A stretch of DNA of 47,187 nt. It comes from Eubacteriales bacterium (GTDB lineage: Bacteria > Bacillota > Clostridia > Christensenellales > MB2-83). Below the pieces are notes generated by a model. It saw only the letters and a program-made list of their open reading frames with translations. It did no database searches and was not told the DNA's origin. A program made the translations under genes and the position numbers. Positions 16,584 to 24,785 of this stretch are shown one piece after another; the stretch's first letter is position 1; the number at the start of each line of letters is the position of its first letter. The DNA lies in assembly GCA_018385275.1 (NCBI GenBank), contig JAHAZM010000026.1, forward strand, positions 1-47,187, given 5' to 3'.

Positions 16584-17315
16584 TTATTCCTTCGTCAGTT
16601 CTTCATAGCGGGCGCGCACCTCCGCGCTCCGGCCGCAGCACATGCGTCCTTCCGAACAGGCGCCGCGCAGACAGGACGGACCGCAGCAGCGGAACAGATA
16701 CGGCGCTTTCCGGAAGGCCAGCGCGAACATCTGCCACGCCACCTCGCGGATCTCCCACTGAGCGCGGTTGCAGCAGCGCAGCGTAAAGAAGTGCATCAGC
16801 TCGCGGGCGTTCATCGTCACGATAAGCTTGGTCTCGGCGGCGTTGGGCAGGACGAAACGCGCGTCCTCGTTGCTGCTCTCACCCTTGTTGCCGAGCGCCT
16901 CGTTCCATTCGGCGTACCAGCGGCTCATCTGCTCCATCTGTGCCGCGTACCGCGCGCGCGCTTCTTCTCCGAGCGCGGCGATGGCCGGCGGGGTGACGTA
17001 GTTGAAATTCTCGGCGTTGACGTAGCGCTGGGATTTGACCGAGAAAGAGGCGATACGGTGGCGGGTGATCTGCGCGAGAAACGCGCGGCTCACGCCCTCC
17101 ACGCCGAAAGTGAACGTCGCGTGCTCAATGGGCGACAAGTGTCCCATAGCCGTCAGTTTATCGAGAAAACGATCCGTGTCGGACCCGGACATTTTGTTGA
17201 CCAGATCGTTGATATCCGCGTCCGAATAGCAGAGCTTGGCCGCCGAAGCGACGATCGTGCCCGCGTCGGGGGTGCAGGCCAGCAATTCCACGTGCGGATG
17301 TACTTCCGTCGTCAT
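16584..17315 (-). CDS. thyX: Flavin-dependent thymidylate synthase
   Basis: A 243-residue ThyX, which makes dTMP from dUMP using FAD, NADPH and methylene-tetrahydrofolate. The diagnostic RHR...SQR motif is at residues 85-97. The C-terminal tail is unusually rich in Cys (RCCGPSCLRGACSEGRMCCG), a known feature of some clostridial ThyX proteins. The start at 17315 has GGAG upstream and overlaps the mrnC stop (ATGA). No thyA is seen in the window. Confidence 0.95.
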   Translation of the reverse strand: MTTEVHPHVELLACTPDAGTIVASAAKLCYSDADINDLVNKMSGSDTDRFLDKLTAMGHLSPIEHATFTFGVEGVSRAFLAQITRHRIASFSVKSQRYVNAENFNYVTPPAIAALGEEARARYAAQMEQMSRWYAEWNEALGNKGESSNEDARFVLPNAAETKLIVTMNARELMHFFTLRCCNRAQWEIREVAWQMFALAFRKAPYLFRCCGPSCLRGACSEGRMCCGRSAEVRARYEELTKE

Positions 17316-17746
17316 AAAATTTCTCCTTTCGCCCGATAGTATTCCATACAATAGCCGAGGACCTGCGCGAGCCGCTCGCCCTGACCCGAGAGGTACAGGT
17401 ATCCGAGAACGGCCTCGAAGCCCGTCGCGTTGTGATACTCGCGCACGTCTGCGTTGCGGGGCACGGTGCCGTTGTGCGCGTTGCGGCCGCGGCGGAACAC
17501 CGCCTGTTCTTCCTCGGTCAGCCGGTCCAGGATGGCCAGCACCGTTTCCGACTGCTCGTGACAGCGCACGAACCGGATGGCCTGCGTGTGGAGCATATGG
17601 ACCGAGGCGTTGTGATGGCGCACGAGGTATTCGCGGATAAACAGGTCGTGGATCGTGTCGCCCATATAAGCCAGGCTCAGCACGTGGACGCTCGCCATAT
17701 CCACGGACGGCTCGTGCGGCAAGCCGGACAGGATCTCGTCGTTCAA
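17312..17746 (-). CDS. mrnC: Mini-ribonuclease 3
   Basis: A 144-residue RNase III-like nuclease without a double-strand RNA-binding domain, used for 23S rRNA maturation in Firmicutes. The catalytic motif is AYMGDTIHDLFIREYL, and a second acidic site sits in GFEAVLGYLYL. The start codon is TTG with AAGGGG 8 bases upstream, and no ATG fits. It is the first gene of the seven-gene operon. Confidence 0.92.
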   Translation of the reverse strand: MNDEILSGLPHEPSVDMASVHVLSLAYMGDTIHDLFIREYLVRHHNASVHMLHTQAIRFVRCHEQSETVLAILDRLTEEEQAVFRRGRNAHNGTVPRNADVREYHNATGFEAVLGYLYLSGQGERLAQVLGYCMEYYRAKGEIL

Positions 17747-17776
17747 AGTCTTTTCCCCTTTTTACAATCTTCGTTT

Positions 17777-17782
17777 ATTATA
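17777..17782 (-). promoter_or_regulatory. Putative -10 box of the mrnC operon
   Basis: TATAAT on the minus strand, about 30 bases before the TTG start. The -35 region 17 bp upstream (TTGTGC) is weak, so the promoter is moderate or needs help. Confidence 0.5.
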
Positions 17783-17834
17783 CAACAAGGCGACGGCAAG
17801 CACAAGCAAAGAATGAAAAAAAGAGGAAAAAGAC

Positions 17835-17864
17835 TTGCAAGCAGAGGGATTTATATACTATAAT
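17835..17864 (+). promoter_or_regulatory. Promoter of the flavodiiron operon
   Basis: TTGCAA (17835-17840), an 18-bp spacer and TATAAT (17859-17864). The leader is about 20 bases, with GAAGGAGGA just before the ATG at 17892. Confidence 0.75.
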
Positions 17865-17891
17865 AAAGTATCAACGAAGGAGGATTTCCGT

Positions 17892-19685
17892 ATGGTTCCG
17901 GTAACCGATCACATCCGCTACGTCGGCGTCAACGACCACGCCATCGATCTGTTCGAAGGGCAATACGCCGTCCGCGACGGCATGAGCTACAACTCTTACG
18001 TGATCCTGGACGACAAGATCGCCGTCATGGACACGGTGGACGCGCGTTTCACGCACGAATGGCTGGACAATCTGGCCGCCGCGCTCGACGGCCGGAGCCC
18101 GGATTATCTCGTGATCCAGCATATGGAGCCGGACCATTCGGCCAATATCCTTTCTTTTCTCAAAACCTACCCCAACGCGACCGTCGCAGCCAATAAAAAA
18201 GCTTTCGCCATGATGGACAATTTCTTCGGGGAAGGCAGCGTGACCAGGCGGCTCGAGGTCGCCAGCGGCGGCTCGCTCAATCTGGGCCGGCACTGCCTGA
18301 ACTTCCTTTTCGCGCCCATGGTGCACTGGCCGGAGGTCATGGTCACCTATGAGAGCATAGAAAAGACGCTGTTCTCTGCCGACGCGTTCGGACGTTTCGG
18401 CGCGCTGGACCGCGCCGTTCCCTGGGAAGACGAGGCGCGGCGCTATTATATCGGGATCGTCGGCAAATACGGCGCGCAGGTGCAGAACCTGCTCAAAGCC
18501 GCCGCCGGACTCGACATCCGCCGCATCTGCCCCCTGCACGGGCCCGTTCTGGACAAAAACCTCCCCGACGTCCTGCGCCTCTACGACGTCTGGTCGAGCT
18601 ACGCCCCGGAAGCCGAGGGCGTGTGCCTCGCGTACACCTCCGTCTACGGCAACACGCGCCGCGCCGCGGAGCTGCTGGCCGAAAAGCTGCGTTCCGGCGG
18701 CTGCCCGATCGTCAAAGTCTACGATCTGGCGCGCTGCGACATGGCCGCCGCGGTGGCCGACGCTTTCCGTCTGAGCAAGCTGGTGCTGGCCACGACTACT
18801 TATAACGCCGATATTTTCCCGCCGATGAACGCGTTCCTGACCGCGCTGGCCGAACGCGGGTTCCGTAAGCGCACGGTCGCGCTCATCGAGAACGGCTCCT
18901 GGGCGCCTCTGGCCGCGCGCGTCATGCGCGAAAAGCTCGCCGCGTGCCGCGATCTGGTTTTTGCCGAGACCACCGTGAGCCTGCATTCCGCCGTGAAAGC
19001 GGCCGACCGCGAGCGCATCGGCGCGCTGGCCGACGAGCTTTGCCGTGAATATGCGGCCCGCTCGCCCGAAAAAGCCGACAAAAACGACATGAAGGCGCTG
19101 TTCCGCATCGGCTACGGGCTCTACGTCGTGACGTCCAACGACGGCAAAAAGGACAACGGGCTCATCGTCAACACGGTCACGCAGGTATCGGACAATCCCA
19201 ACCGCGTCGCGGTCAATATCAACAAGGCCAACTACTCTCATCACGTCATCAAGCAGACCGGCATCCTCAACGTCAACTGCCTGTCGGTCGACGCGCCGTT
19301 TTCCGTGTTTGAAAACTACGGATTCCGCAGCGGCCGCAGCGTCGACAAATTCGCCGGCATAACGCCGGACCGTTCCGATAACGGTCTGGTCATCCTGCCC
19401 CGGTATATCAACGCGGCTTTCTCCCTGAAGGTCGAGGACTACGTCGATCTGGGCTCGCACGGAATGTTCATCTGCTCCGTTACGGAGGCCCGCGTCATCA
19501 ACGACCGCGAGACCATGACGTACACTTATTATCAGAAAAACGTCAAGCCCAAGCCCGCGACCGAAGGCAAAAAAGGCTACGTCTGCAAGATCTGCGGCTA
19601 CGTCTACGAAGGCGACGAGCTGCCGGACGATTTCGTCTGCCCGCTGTGCAAGCACGGCGCCGCGGATTTCGAAAAAATCAAATAG
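17892..19685 (+). CDS. Flavodiiron protein fused to flavin reductase and rubredoxin
   Basis: A 597-residue multidomain reductase of O2 and/or NO. Residues 1-240 form the metallo-beta-lactamase-like diiron domain with all six ligands: H77, E79, D81, H145, D164, H216. Residues about 245-390 are a flavodoxin domain (TSVYGNTRRAAELL for FMN). About 405-555 is a flavin reductase-like split barrel (LYVVTSNDGKKDNGLIVNTV). The last ~35 residues are a rubredoxin with CKICGY and CPLC. The fusion carries its electron donors on one chain. It heads a plus-strand transcript and serves oxygen defence in an anaerobe. Confidence 0.95.
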   Translation: MVPVTDHIRYVGVNDHAIDLFEGQYAVRDGMSYNSYVILDDKIAVMDTVDARFTHEWLDNLAAALDGRSPDYLVIQHMEPDHSANILSFLKTYPNATVAANKKAFAMMDNFFGEGSVTRRLEVASGGSLNLGRHCLNFLFAPMVHWPEVMVTYESIEKTLFSADAFGRFGALDRAVPWEDEARRYYIGIVGKYGAQVQNLLKAAAGLDIRRICPLHGPVLDKNLPDVLRLYDVWSSYAPEAEGVCLAYTSVYGNTRRAAELLAEKLRSGGCPIVKVYDLARCDMAAAVADAFRLSKLVLATTTYNADIFPPMNAFLTALAERGFRKRTVALIENGSWAPLAARVMREKLAACRDLVFAETTVSLHSAVKAADRERIGALADELCREYAARSPEKADKNDMKALFRIGYGLYVVTSNDGKKDNGLIVNTVTQVSDNPNRVAVNINKANYSHHVIKQTGILNVNCLSVDAPFSVFENYGFRSGRSVDKFAGITPDRSDNGLVILPRYINAAFSLKVEDYVDLGSHGMFICSVTEARVINDRETMTYTYYQKNVKPKPATEGKKGYVCKICGYVYEGDELPDDFVCPLCKHGAADFEKIK

Positions 19686-19696
19686 GAGAGACGGAC

Positions 19697-21295
19697 ATGA
19701 AAAAGAAACTGCTTTCCTGGCTCCTCACGCTGCTGCTCCTGGTTCTCCTGCTCCCGACGCCGGCCGTTTCCGGTACGGGGCTCGTCTATCTGGGCTATGA
19801 ACAGATCGCTCACGCCGATCGCTTTGCCTCCGACCGCGCCGACGCGCTCACGGCCTACGCGCGCATCGCGGACGGCATGGCGGCCCTGGACGCGCAAATC
19901 GACCTGTCCGATCTGTCGCTGCCGCTTTCCGTGGCGACCGACGTCTACGAGCTGGTCCGCAGCGATCACCCGGAGTATTTCTGGGTCCAAAACACCTACG
20001 GCTACTCCTTCAACAGCGCTTCGTACTGCGTGCGCGTGTCGCCGCAGTATTATTTCGAAGCCGGAAGCGACGAACTGGCGACGGCGCGGGCGGAATTCGA
20101 CGCTTCCATGGCCCGTCTGCTGGCCGTCGCGACCGACGGAATGAGCGATTATGAAAAAGCGCTGGCCCTGCACGACGCCTTGGCGCGTCACGTCGTCTAT
20201 GACCTCGCCGTCTCCGATCAGTCGGCTTATTCGGCCACCGTGCTCGGCACCGGCGTCTGCGCCGGCTACGCGCGCTCCTATCAATATCTGCTGCAGGCTG
20301 TCGGCATCAGCGCCTGGACGATTTCGGGCCTGGGCAACGGCGGCAGCCATGCCTGGAACGCCGTCGTGCTCAACGGGCGGCGCTATTACACCGACGTGAC
20401 CTGGGACGACGGCGAAGACGACGGCGCCGTATCCTATGCTTATTTCAATCTGCCGGCGGCGCGGATCGCGGAAGATCATGAAGCCAGCGAGCTGTTCGCC
20501 GATTATACGGACCGCGGCGACGAATTGACCGACCGAAGCATGATGTACTACTCCGTCACCGCGCCGGGCGGTCTGCTGGATCGCGCGGTCACGGCCGACG
20601 ACGGTACGGTTTACGGCGCGGCCATGGATTCGACCGGCATGGTGCGCGTTTACGTCGACGACGCGTTCCCGACCGGAAACGAAGCCTATCCGACCGATAA
20701 CCTGAACGCTTTTTCCTCCATGGTCATGAACGGAAGCTTCTATAACAAAGTGTTCGCCGCCTATACCGGCGTCTACGGCGCTCACGGCGGCCTGCATTAC
20801 GGATACGTCCGGCAGGGACGGGAATACCGGCTCTCCGTCACAGAAGGCAGCGAAACGCTGAGCATCACGCTGGACAACGTTTCCGCGCCCGACGGACGGG
20901 CTTATCCTGTAGCCAAAACGCTCCGGCTCTACGCCGGCGAGCGCATGATCGCGTTCGCGGTCACGGAAAAAACGTCGTGGGATTTCGCCAAGCTGCCCGC
21001 CGGCGACTACAGACTGGAGGTCAGCGCCGCGCATTTCGGCACGCTGAGTCAGGATCTCACCCTCAGCGGCGGAGCCGACGCGACGGCGACGCTCTGGATG
21101 CTGGGCGACCTGAACGGCGACGGCCGCATCAACGCCTCGGACAATACCGCCATGCTGCGCCATATCAAGGGCACCAAAACGCTGACCGGCTACGCGCTCG
21201 TCTGCGGCGACCTGAACGCCGACGGCCGCGTCAACGCCTCGGACAATACCGCCATGCTGCGCCATATCAAAGGCACCAAATCTCTTTGGTCATAA
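19697..21295 (+). CDS. Secreted transglutaminase-like protein with C-terminal type I dockerin
   Basis: A 532-residue exported protein. A signal peptide (KKKLLSWLLTLLLLVLLLPTPAVSG) is followed by a transglutaminase-like domain with the Cys-His-Asp triad C188 (GTGVCAGYA), H218 (GSHAWN) and D233 (YYTDVTWDD). A beta-rich region follows, then two calcium-loop repeats DLNGDGRINASD and DLNADGRVNASD (from residue 469) forming a dockerin. Dockerins bind cohesins on scaffoldins or the cell surface, so this protein is probably docked outside the cell. It could be a peptidase or cross-linker; chemistry unknown. It starts 11 bases after the flavodiiron gene. Confidence 0.9.
   Translation: MKKKLLSWLLTLLLLVLLLPTPAVSGTGLVYLGYEQIAHADRFASDRADALTAYARIADGMAALDAQIDLSDLSLPLSVATDVYELVRSDHPEYFWVQNTYGYSFNSASYCVRVSPQYYFEAGSDELATARAEFDASMARLLAVATDGMSDYEKALALHDALARHVVYDLAVSDQSAYSATVLGTGVCAGYARSYQYLLQAVGISAWTISGLGNGGSHAWNAVVLNGRRYYTDVTWDDGEDDGAVSYAYFNLPAARIAEDHEASELFADYTDRGDELTDRSMMYYSVTAPGGLLDRAVTADDGTVYGAAMDSTGMVRVYVDDAFPTGNEAYPTDNLNAFSSMVMNGSFYNKVFAAYTGVYGAHGGLHYGYVRQGREYRLSVTEGSETLSITLDNVSAPDGRAYPVAKTLRLYAGERMIAFAVTEKTSWDFAKLPAGDYRLEVSAAHFGTLSQDLTLSGGADATATLWMLGDLNGDGRINASDNTAMLRHIKGTKTLTGYALVCGDLNADGRVNASDNTAMLRHIKGTKSLWS
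21107..21280 (+). repeat. Tandem dockerin repeat, two 72-bp near-identical units
   Basis: Units at 21107-21178 and 21209-21280, 102 bp apart, encode the two dockerin calcium loops and helices. They differ at only a handful of bases, which implies recent duplication or gene conversion. Confidence 0.85.
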
Positions 21296-21329
21296 TAAGA
21301 GAAACGGAAACGCAGAAAGGAGAAGAAGC

Positions 21330-22649
21330 ATGAAAATCACATTCATCGGAGCGGGAAGCACGGTTTTCGTACGCAACGTCCTGGGAGACTGTATGTGCTG
21401 TCCGTCTCTGTCCGACGGCGTTTACGCGCTTTACGACATCGATCCGGTCCGCCTGGAGGAGAGTCGCGCCATCATCGAGGCGATGAAACAGGCACAAGGC
21501 GCCCGCTGCCGCATCGAATGCTACTGCGGCGTGGAAAACCGCCGCGAGGCGCTGCGCGGCGCGGATTTCATCGTCAACGCCATTCAGGTCGGCCTCTACG
21601 AGCCGTGCACGGTGATCGACTTTGAGATCCCGAAGAAGTACGGTCTGCGCGCCACGATCGCGGATACGCTCGGCATCGGCGGCATCATGCGCGCGCTGCG
21701 CACCATCCCCGTGATGGAGGATTTCGCCCGCGAGGCCGAGGAAGTCGCGCCCGACGCTCTTCTCCTCAACTATACCAACCCCATGGCGATCCTGTCAGGT
21801 TATATGCAGCGCTACACGGGCCTCAGGACCGTGGGTCTCTGCCACAGCGTCCAGTATTGCTCGGAAACGCTGCTCCGGGAGCTGGACATGACGGACAAGC
21901 TGGAGGGGCGGCGCGATTTCATCGCCGGCATCAACCACATGGCCTGGCTGCTCGACATCCGCGACCGCGACGGGAACGACCTCTATCCCGAGATCCGCGC
22001 ACGCGCGGCGGCCAAGATGGAGGAACCGGATTTCCGCGACAAGGTCCGCTTCGACTACATCCGCCGTTTCGGCTATTACTGCACCGAAAGCAGCGAGCAC
22101 AACGCCGAGTATAATATGTTTTATATTAAAAGCAAGTATCCCGAGCTCATCGAGCGGTACAACATCCCGCTCGACGAGTACCCGCGGCGCTGCGTGGCGC
22201 AGATCAACGGCTGGAAGGCCGAGTACGCTTCCCTGAGAGAAAAAGGCGTGGAAAAACACGTGCGCAGCCGCGAATACGCCTCGCGCATCATGGAGGCTGT
22301 GACGACCGGCGTTCCGGATAAGATCGGCGGCAACGTGCTCAATACCGGGCGTCTGATCTCCAACCTGCCCGAGGAAGCCTGCGTCGAGGTGCCCTGCCTC
22401 GTCGACGGGAACGGCATCCAACCGACCCGCGTCGGCGCGCTGCCCGTCGTCTGCGCCGCCATGAACATGACCAATATCAACGTTCAGCTGCTGACCGTCG
22501 AAGCCGCGCGCACGCGTAAAAAAGAGCATATCTATCAAGCGGCGATGCTGGATCCTCATACCGGAAGCGAGCTGGATATCGATTCGATCTGCCGGATGGT
22601 CGACGATCTGATCGAAGCGCACGGTCGCTATATGCCGAAATTCGACTGA
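21330..22649 (+). CDS. GH4 family glycosidase (alpha-galactosidase/alpha-glucosidase type)
   Basis: A 439-residue NAD- and Mn-dependent glycosidase of family GH4, which uses a redox elimination mechanism in the cytosol. The dinucleotide loop is FIGAGST (5-11). Family motifs are LLNYTNPMA (N147), GLCHSVQ (C171-H172) and GINHMAW (201-206). These agree with the alpha-galactosidase (MelA) branch rather than phospho-glycosidases, but substrate needs assay. AAGGAG lies before the ATG. The next gene starts 3 bases after its stop. Confidence 0.92.
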   Translation: MKITFIGAGSTVFVRNVLGDCMCCPSLSDGVYALYDIDPVRLEESRAIIEAMKQAQGARCRIECYCGVENRREALRGADFIVNAIQVGLYEPCTVIDFEIPKKYGLRATIADTLGIGGIMRALRTIPVMEDFAREAEEVAPDALLLNYTNPMAILSGYMQRYTGLRTVGLCHSVQYCSETLLRELDMTDKLEGRRDFIAGINHMAWLLDIRDRDGNDLYPEIRARAAAKMEEPDFRDKVRFDYIRRFGYYCTESSEHNAEYNMFYIKSKYPELIERYNIPLDEYPRRCVAQINGWKAEYASLREKGVEKHVRSREYASRIMEAVTTGVPDKIGGNVLNTGRLISNLPEEACVEVPCLVDGNGIQPTRVGALPVVCAAMNMTNINVQLLTVEAARTRKKEHIYQAAMLDPHTGSELDIDSICRMVDDLIEAHGRYMPKFD

Positions 22650-22652
22650 GCC

Positions 22653-23420
22653 ATGGGACGATTTGACGGCGTGCTTTTCGTTTCCGACATCGACGGCACG
22701 CTGATCGATACGTCGCAGTCGCTCCCGGCCGTCAACGCCGATGCGATCCGCCGGTTTCAGGCGGAAGGCGGGCTTTTCACCGTGGCTACGGGACGGGGGC
22801 CGGAGGTGCTCGACTGGCTCAGCCTTGATTTCAACGCGCCGATCATCTGCCTCAACGGGACGGCCGTCGTAGACCCGCGTTCCCCGCGCACGGCGCTCTG
22901 GCAGCGGACGACGCCGCGGGAGGCTTTGCGCAAGGCCGTCCTCTACGCCCGTGCCCACGCCGAAAGCGTGCTGGATCTGTGCGCCGGCGACCTAAGGGAA
23001 AACCGCCGGTGGAAAGGCGATTTCCGTCGGCTGGACCCGGATTTTTGGCGCGATATGACGGTCAATAAATTCAACGTCACGACGACGCCGGAAGCGGCCG
23101 GGCGATTCGTCCGGGACCTGAGCCGGCTCATCCCGGAATGCCGCTGCGAGCTGTCGTGGAACAATCTGCTCGAATTCCTGCCGCCGGAGGCTGGCAAAGG
23201 CGCCGCGCTGCGCGCGTTGGCAAAAAGGATCCCCGGGCTGCGTTTGATCGCCGCCGCCGGCGATTACGACAACGATCTGAGCCTGCTCGCCGAAGCCGAC
23301 GCGTCTTTCGCGCCGGCCAACGCCGTGCCCGTCGTACGCGCCGCCGCGGCCTATCCGCTCCCGGACAACGATCACGGCGCCGTGGCCCGCGCGCTGGAGC
23401 GTCTGGCCGATCTGATCTAA
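22653..23420 (+). CDS. HAD-IIB (Cof-type) phosphatase
   Basis: A 255-residue hydrolase. Motif I is SDIDGTLIDT with the nucleophile Asp, motif II is ATGR, the Lys motif lies in EAGKGAAL, and motif IV is GDYDNDLSLL. The cap between motif II and the lysine is the C2B type. Such enzymes dephosphorylate sugar phosphates or related metabolites. It sits 3 bases after the GH4 gene and ends the operon, so a sugar phosphate from that pathway is a reasonable guess. Confidence 0.9.
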   Translation: MGRFDGVLFVSDIDGTLIDTSQSLPAVNADAIRRFQAEGGLFTVATGRGPEVLDWLSLDFNAPIICLNGTAVVDPRSPRTALWQRTTPREALRKAVLYARAHAESVLDLCAGDLRENRRWKGDFRRLDPDFWRDMTVNKFNVTTTPEAAGRFVRDLSRLIPECRCELSWNNLLEFLPPEAGKGAALRALAKRIPGLRLIAAAGDYDNDLSLLAEADASFAPANAVPVVRAAAAYPLPDNDHGAVARALERLADLI

Positions 23421-23434
23421 ACAGGACGATAACG

Positions 23435-23463
23435 AAAAAAGCCTCGTAAAAACGAGGCTTTTT
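23435..23463. terminator. Bidirectional terminator between the HAD and MscS genes
   Basis: AAGCCTCG / CGAGGCTT stem with an A-rich loop, A-run on the left and T-run on the right. It ends both converging transcripts. Confidence 0.88.
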
Positions 23464-23477
23464 CATTTCGGGAAAGA

Positions 23478-24467
23478 TTATTGATCCTTGTTTTCCTTGC
23501 CCTGCCAGACCACGACCTGCGGGAACGGGATCTCGATGCCGCCGGCGTCGAGCGCCAGCTTGAGCTCGCGGTTCATCTTGCGGCGGGCGGAGAAAATGTT
23601 CGCTTCCTCCACTTCGGCAAAGCACTTCAGATCGACGGAGGATTCGCTGAGGTTTTCCACGCCGGCATAGGTCGGAACCTTCGGGAAAACGTCAGGGTAT
23701 TTCTCCGGCAGCGTCGCCAGACAGTCGACCACGACCTGCTCGGCCTTTTTCAGATCGGCGCCGTAAGCGATGCTGACGATGGAAACGGCCAGAGAACTGA
23801 CCTCGGACAGGTTAGTCAGCGTGCGAATATCGGAGTTGTTGACGATTTTGATGTTGCCGCCCGTATCGGAGATCTGGGTCGAAACGATGCCGATGGAGCG
23901 AACGGTGCCGCGGAAGCCGTCGATACTGATGATGTCGCCGACGAAGAAGCGGCCGTCAAAGATGATGAACAGTCCGGCAAAAATATCTTCGATGAGCGAC
24001 TGAGCTCCGAAGCCGATGACCAGGGACAGGATCCCCAGACCGGCGATGACGGTCAGCACGTCGGCGCCCAGCATATTGAGTCCGAAGATCACGCCGAAGA
24101 TCACGATGCCGTAACGCAGGACGTTGCCGATCAGGCCCTTGATCGTTTCATAATGGCGGTTCTTGAGCTTGATCGCGTTGAAGATGAAGCGCACGATCTG
24201 CATCGCCGCCCAGCAGCAAAGGATCAGGAACACCACGGCTACGATCCGCATGAAGTCGAAATTGCCGTTCTCATCGCGCACCGGATTGTACGCCGCAAAG
24301 TAGGTCTTGTTGAACAGTTCGATCGCTTCCTGCTGAGCCGGGCTGAGGAAGAAGAGCAGTTTGGGCGCCGTGAGCGTCAGGAACAGCAGTACGATCACCA
24401 CGATCCCGATAATGCGGGCGATACACCCTCTGGTTTTTCTGTCATTCTGAGAACTCTTTTTGCTCAT
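23478..24467 (-). CDS. MscS family small-conductance mechanosensitive channel
   Basis: A 329-residue membrane protein with three main spans after a basic N-terminus. The pore helix region reads VLTVIAGLGILSLVIGFGAQSLIEDIFAGLFIIF and the beta domain GRFFVGDIISIDGFRGTVRSIGIVSTQI. The C-terminal alpha/beta domain ends with PFPQVVVW. It opens under hypo-osmotic stress to release solutes. GGAAT precedes the ATG, and only 21 bases separate it from the displaced fragment upstream, so it is probably cotranscribed with the repeat protein. Confidence 0.92.
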   Translation of the reverse strand: MSKKSSQNDRKTRGCIARIIGIVVIVLLFLTLTAPKLLFFLSPAQQEAIELFNKTYFAAYNPVRDENGNFDFMRIVAVVFLILCCWAAMQIVRFIFNAIKLKNRHYETIKGLIGNVLRYGIVIFGVIFGLNMLGADVLTVIAGLGILSLVIGFGAQSLIEDIFAGLFIIFDGRFFVGDIISIDGFRGTVRSIGIVSTQISDTGGNIKIVNNSDIRTLTNLSEVSSLAVSIVSIAYGADLKKAEQVVVDCLATLPEKYPDVFPKVPTYAGVENLSESSVDLKCFAEVEEANIFSARRKMNRELKLALDAGGIEIPFPQVVVWQGKENKDQ

Positions 24468-24488
24468 ACGTTGAATATTCCTTTCTTG

Positions 24489-24785
24489 TTATGGTATAAC
24501 GGGCAGAACCAGCGATACGGAACGTATCGTGTAATTCTGTTGTTCGTCATAGAACGACGCCATGATATACAGCTCGTCGCCTTCGCCCAATTCCATCGGC
24601 GCATCCGCTCCCGCAAGCTCCTGCAGGTAAAGCGTCATGCTGTTTTCACCGTCGGACCACTCAAAGCTGCTCATGAACTTACTGTTGGCGTACAGCATGA
24701 TCTCGCCGTTCAGGCCGTCCAGGTTCTCCGCGTAGAAGTCCGCGTCGAAGCTGCAGGTAACGGCGCCTTCCGTTTCGTCATAAGT
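24489..24785 (-). pseudogene. C-terminal beta domain displaced by one frame from the repeat protein
   Basis: An open frame with no plausible start at its head begins inside the last codons of the repeat gene, in the -1 frame, and runs to TAA at 24489. It encodes about 98 residues of a beta-rich domain (YDETEGAVTCSFDADF... SVSLVLPVIP). The only internal ATG (24698) would cut the domain. It looks like the original C-terminus of the repeat protein, cut off by a one-base deletion, or joined by ribosomal slippage. Confidence 0.6.
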
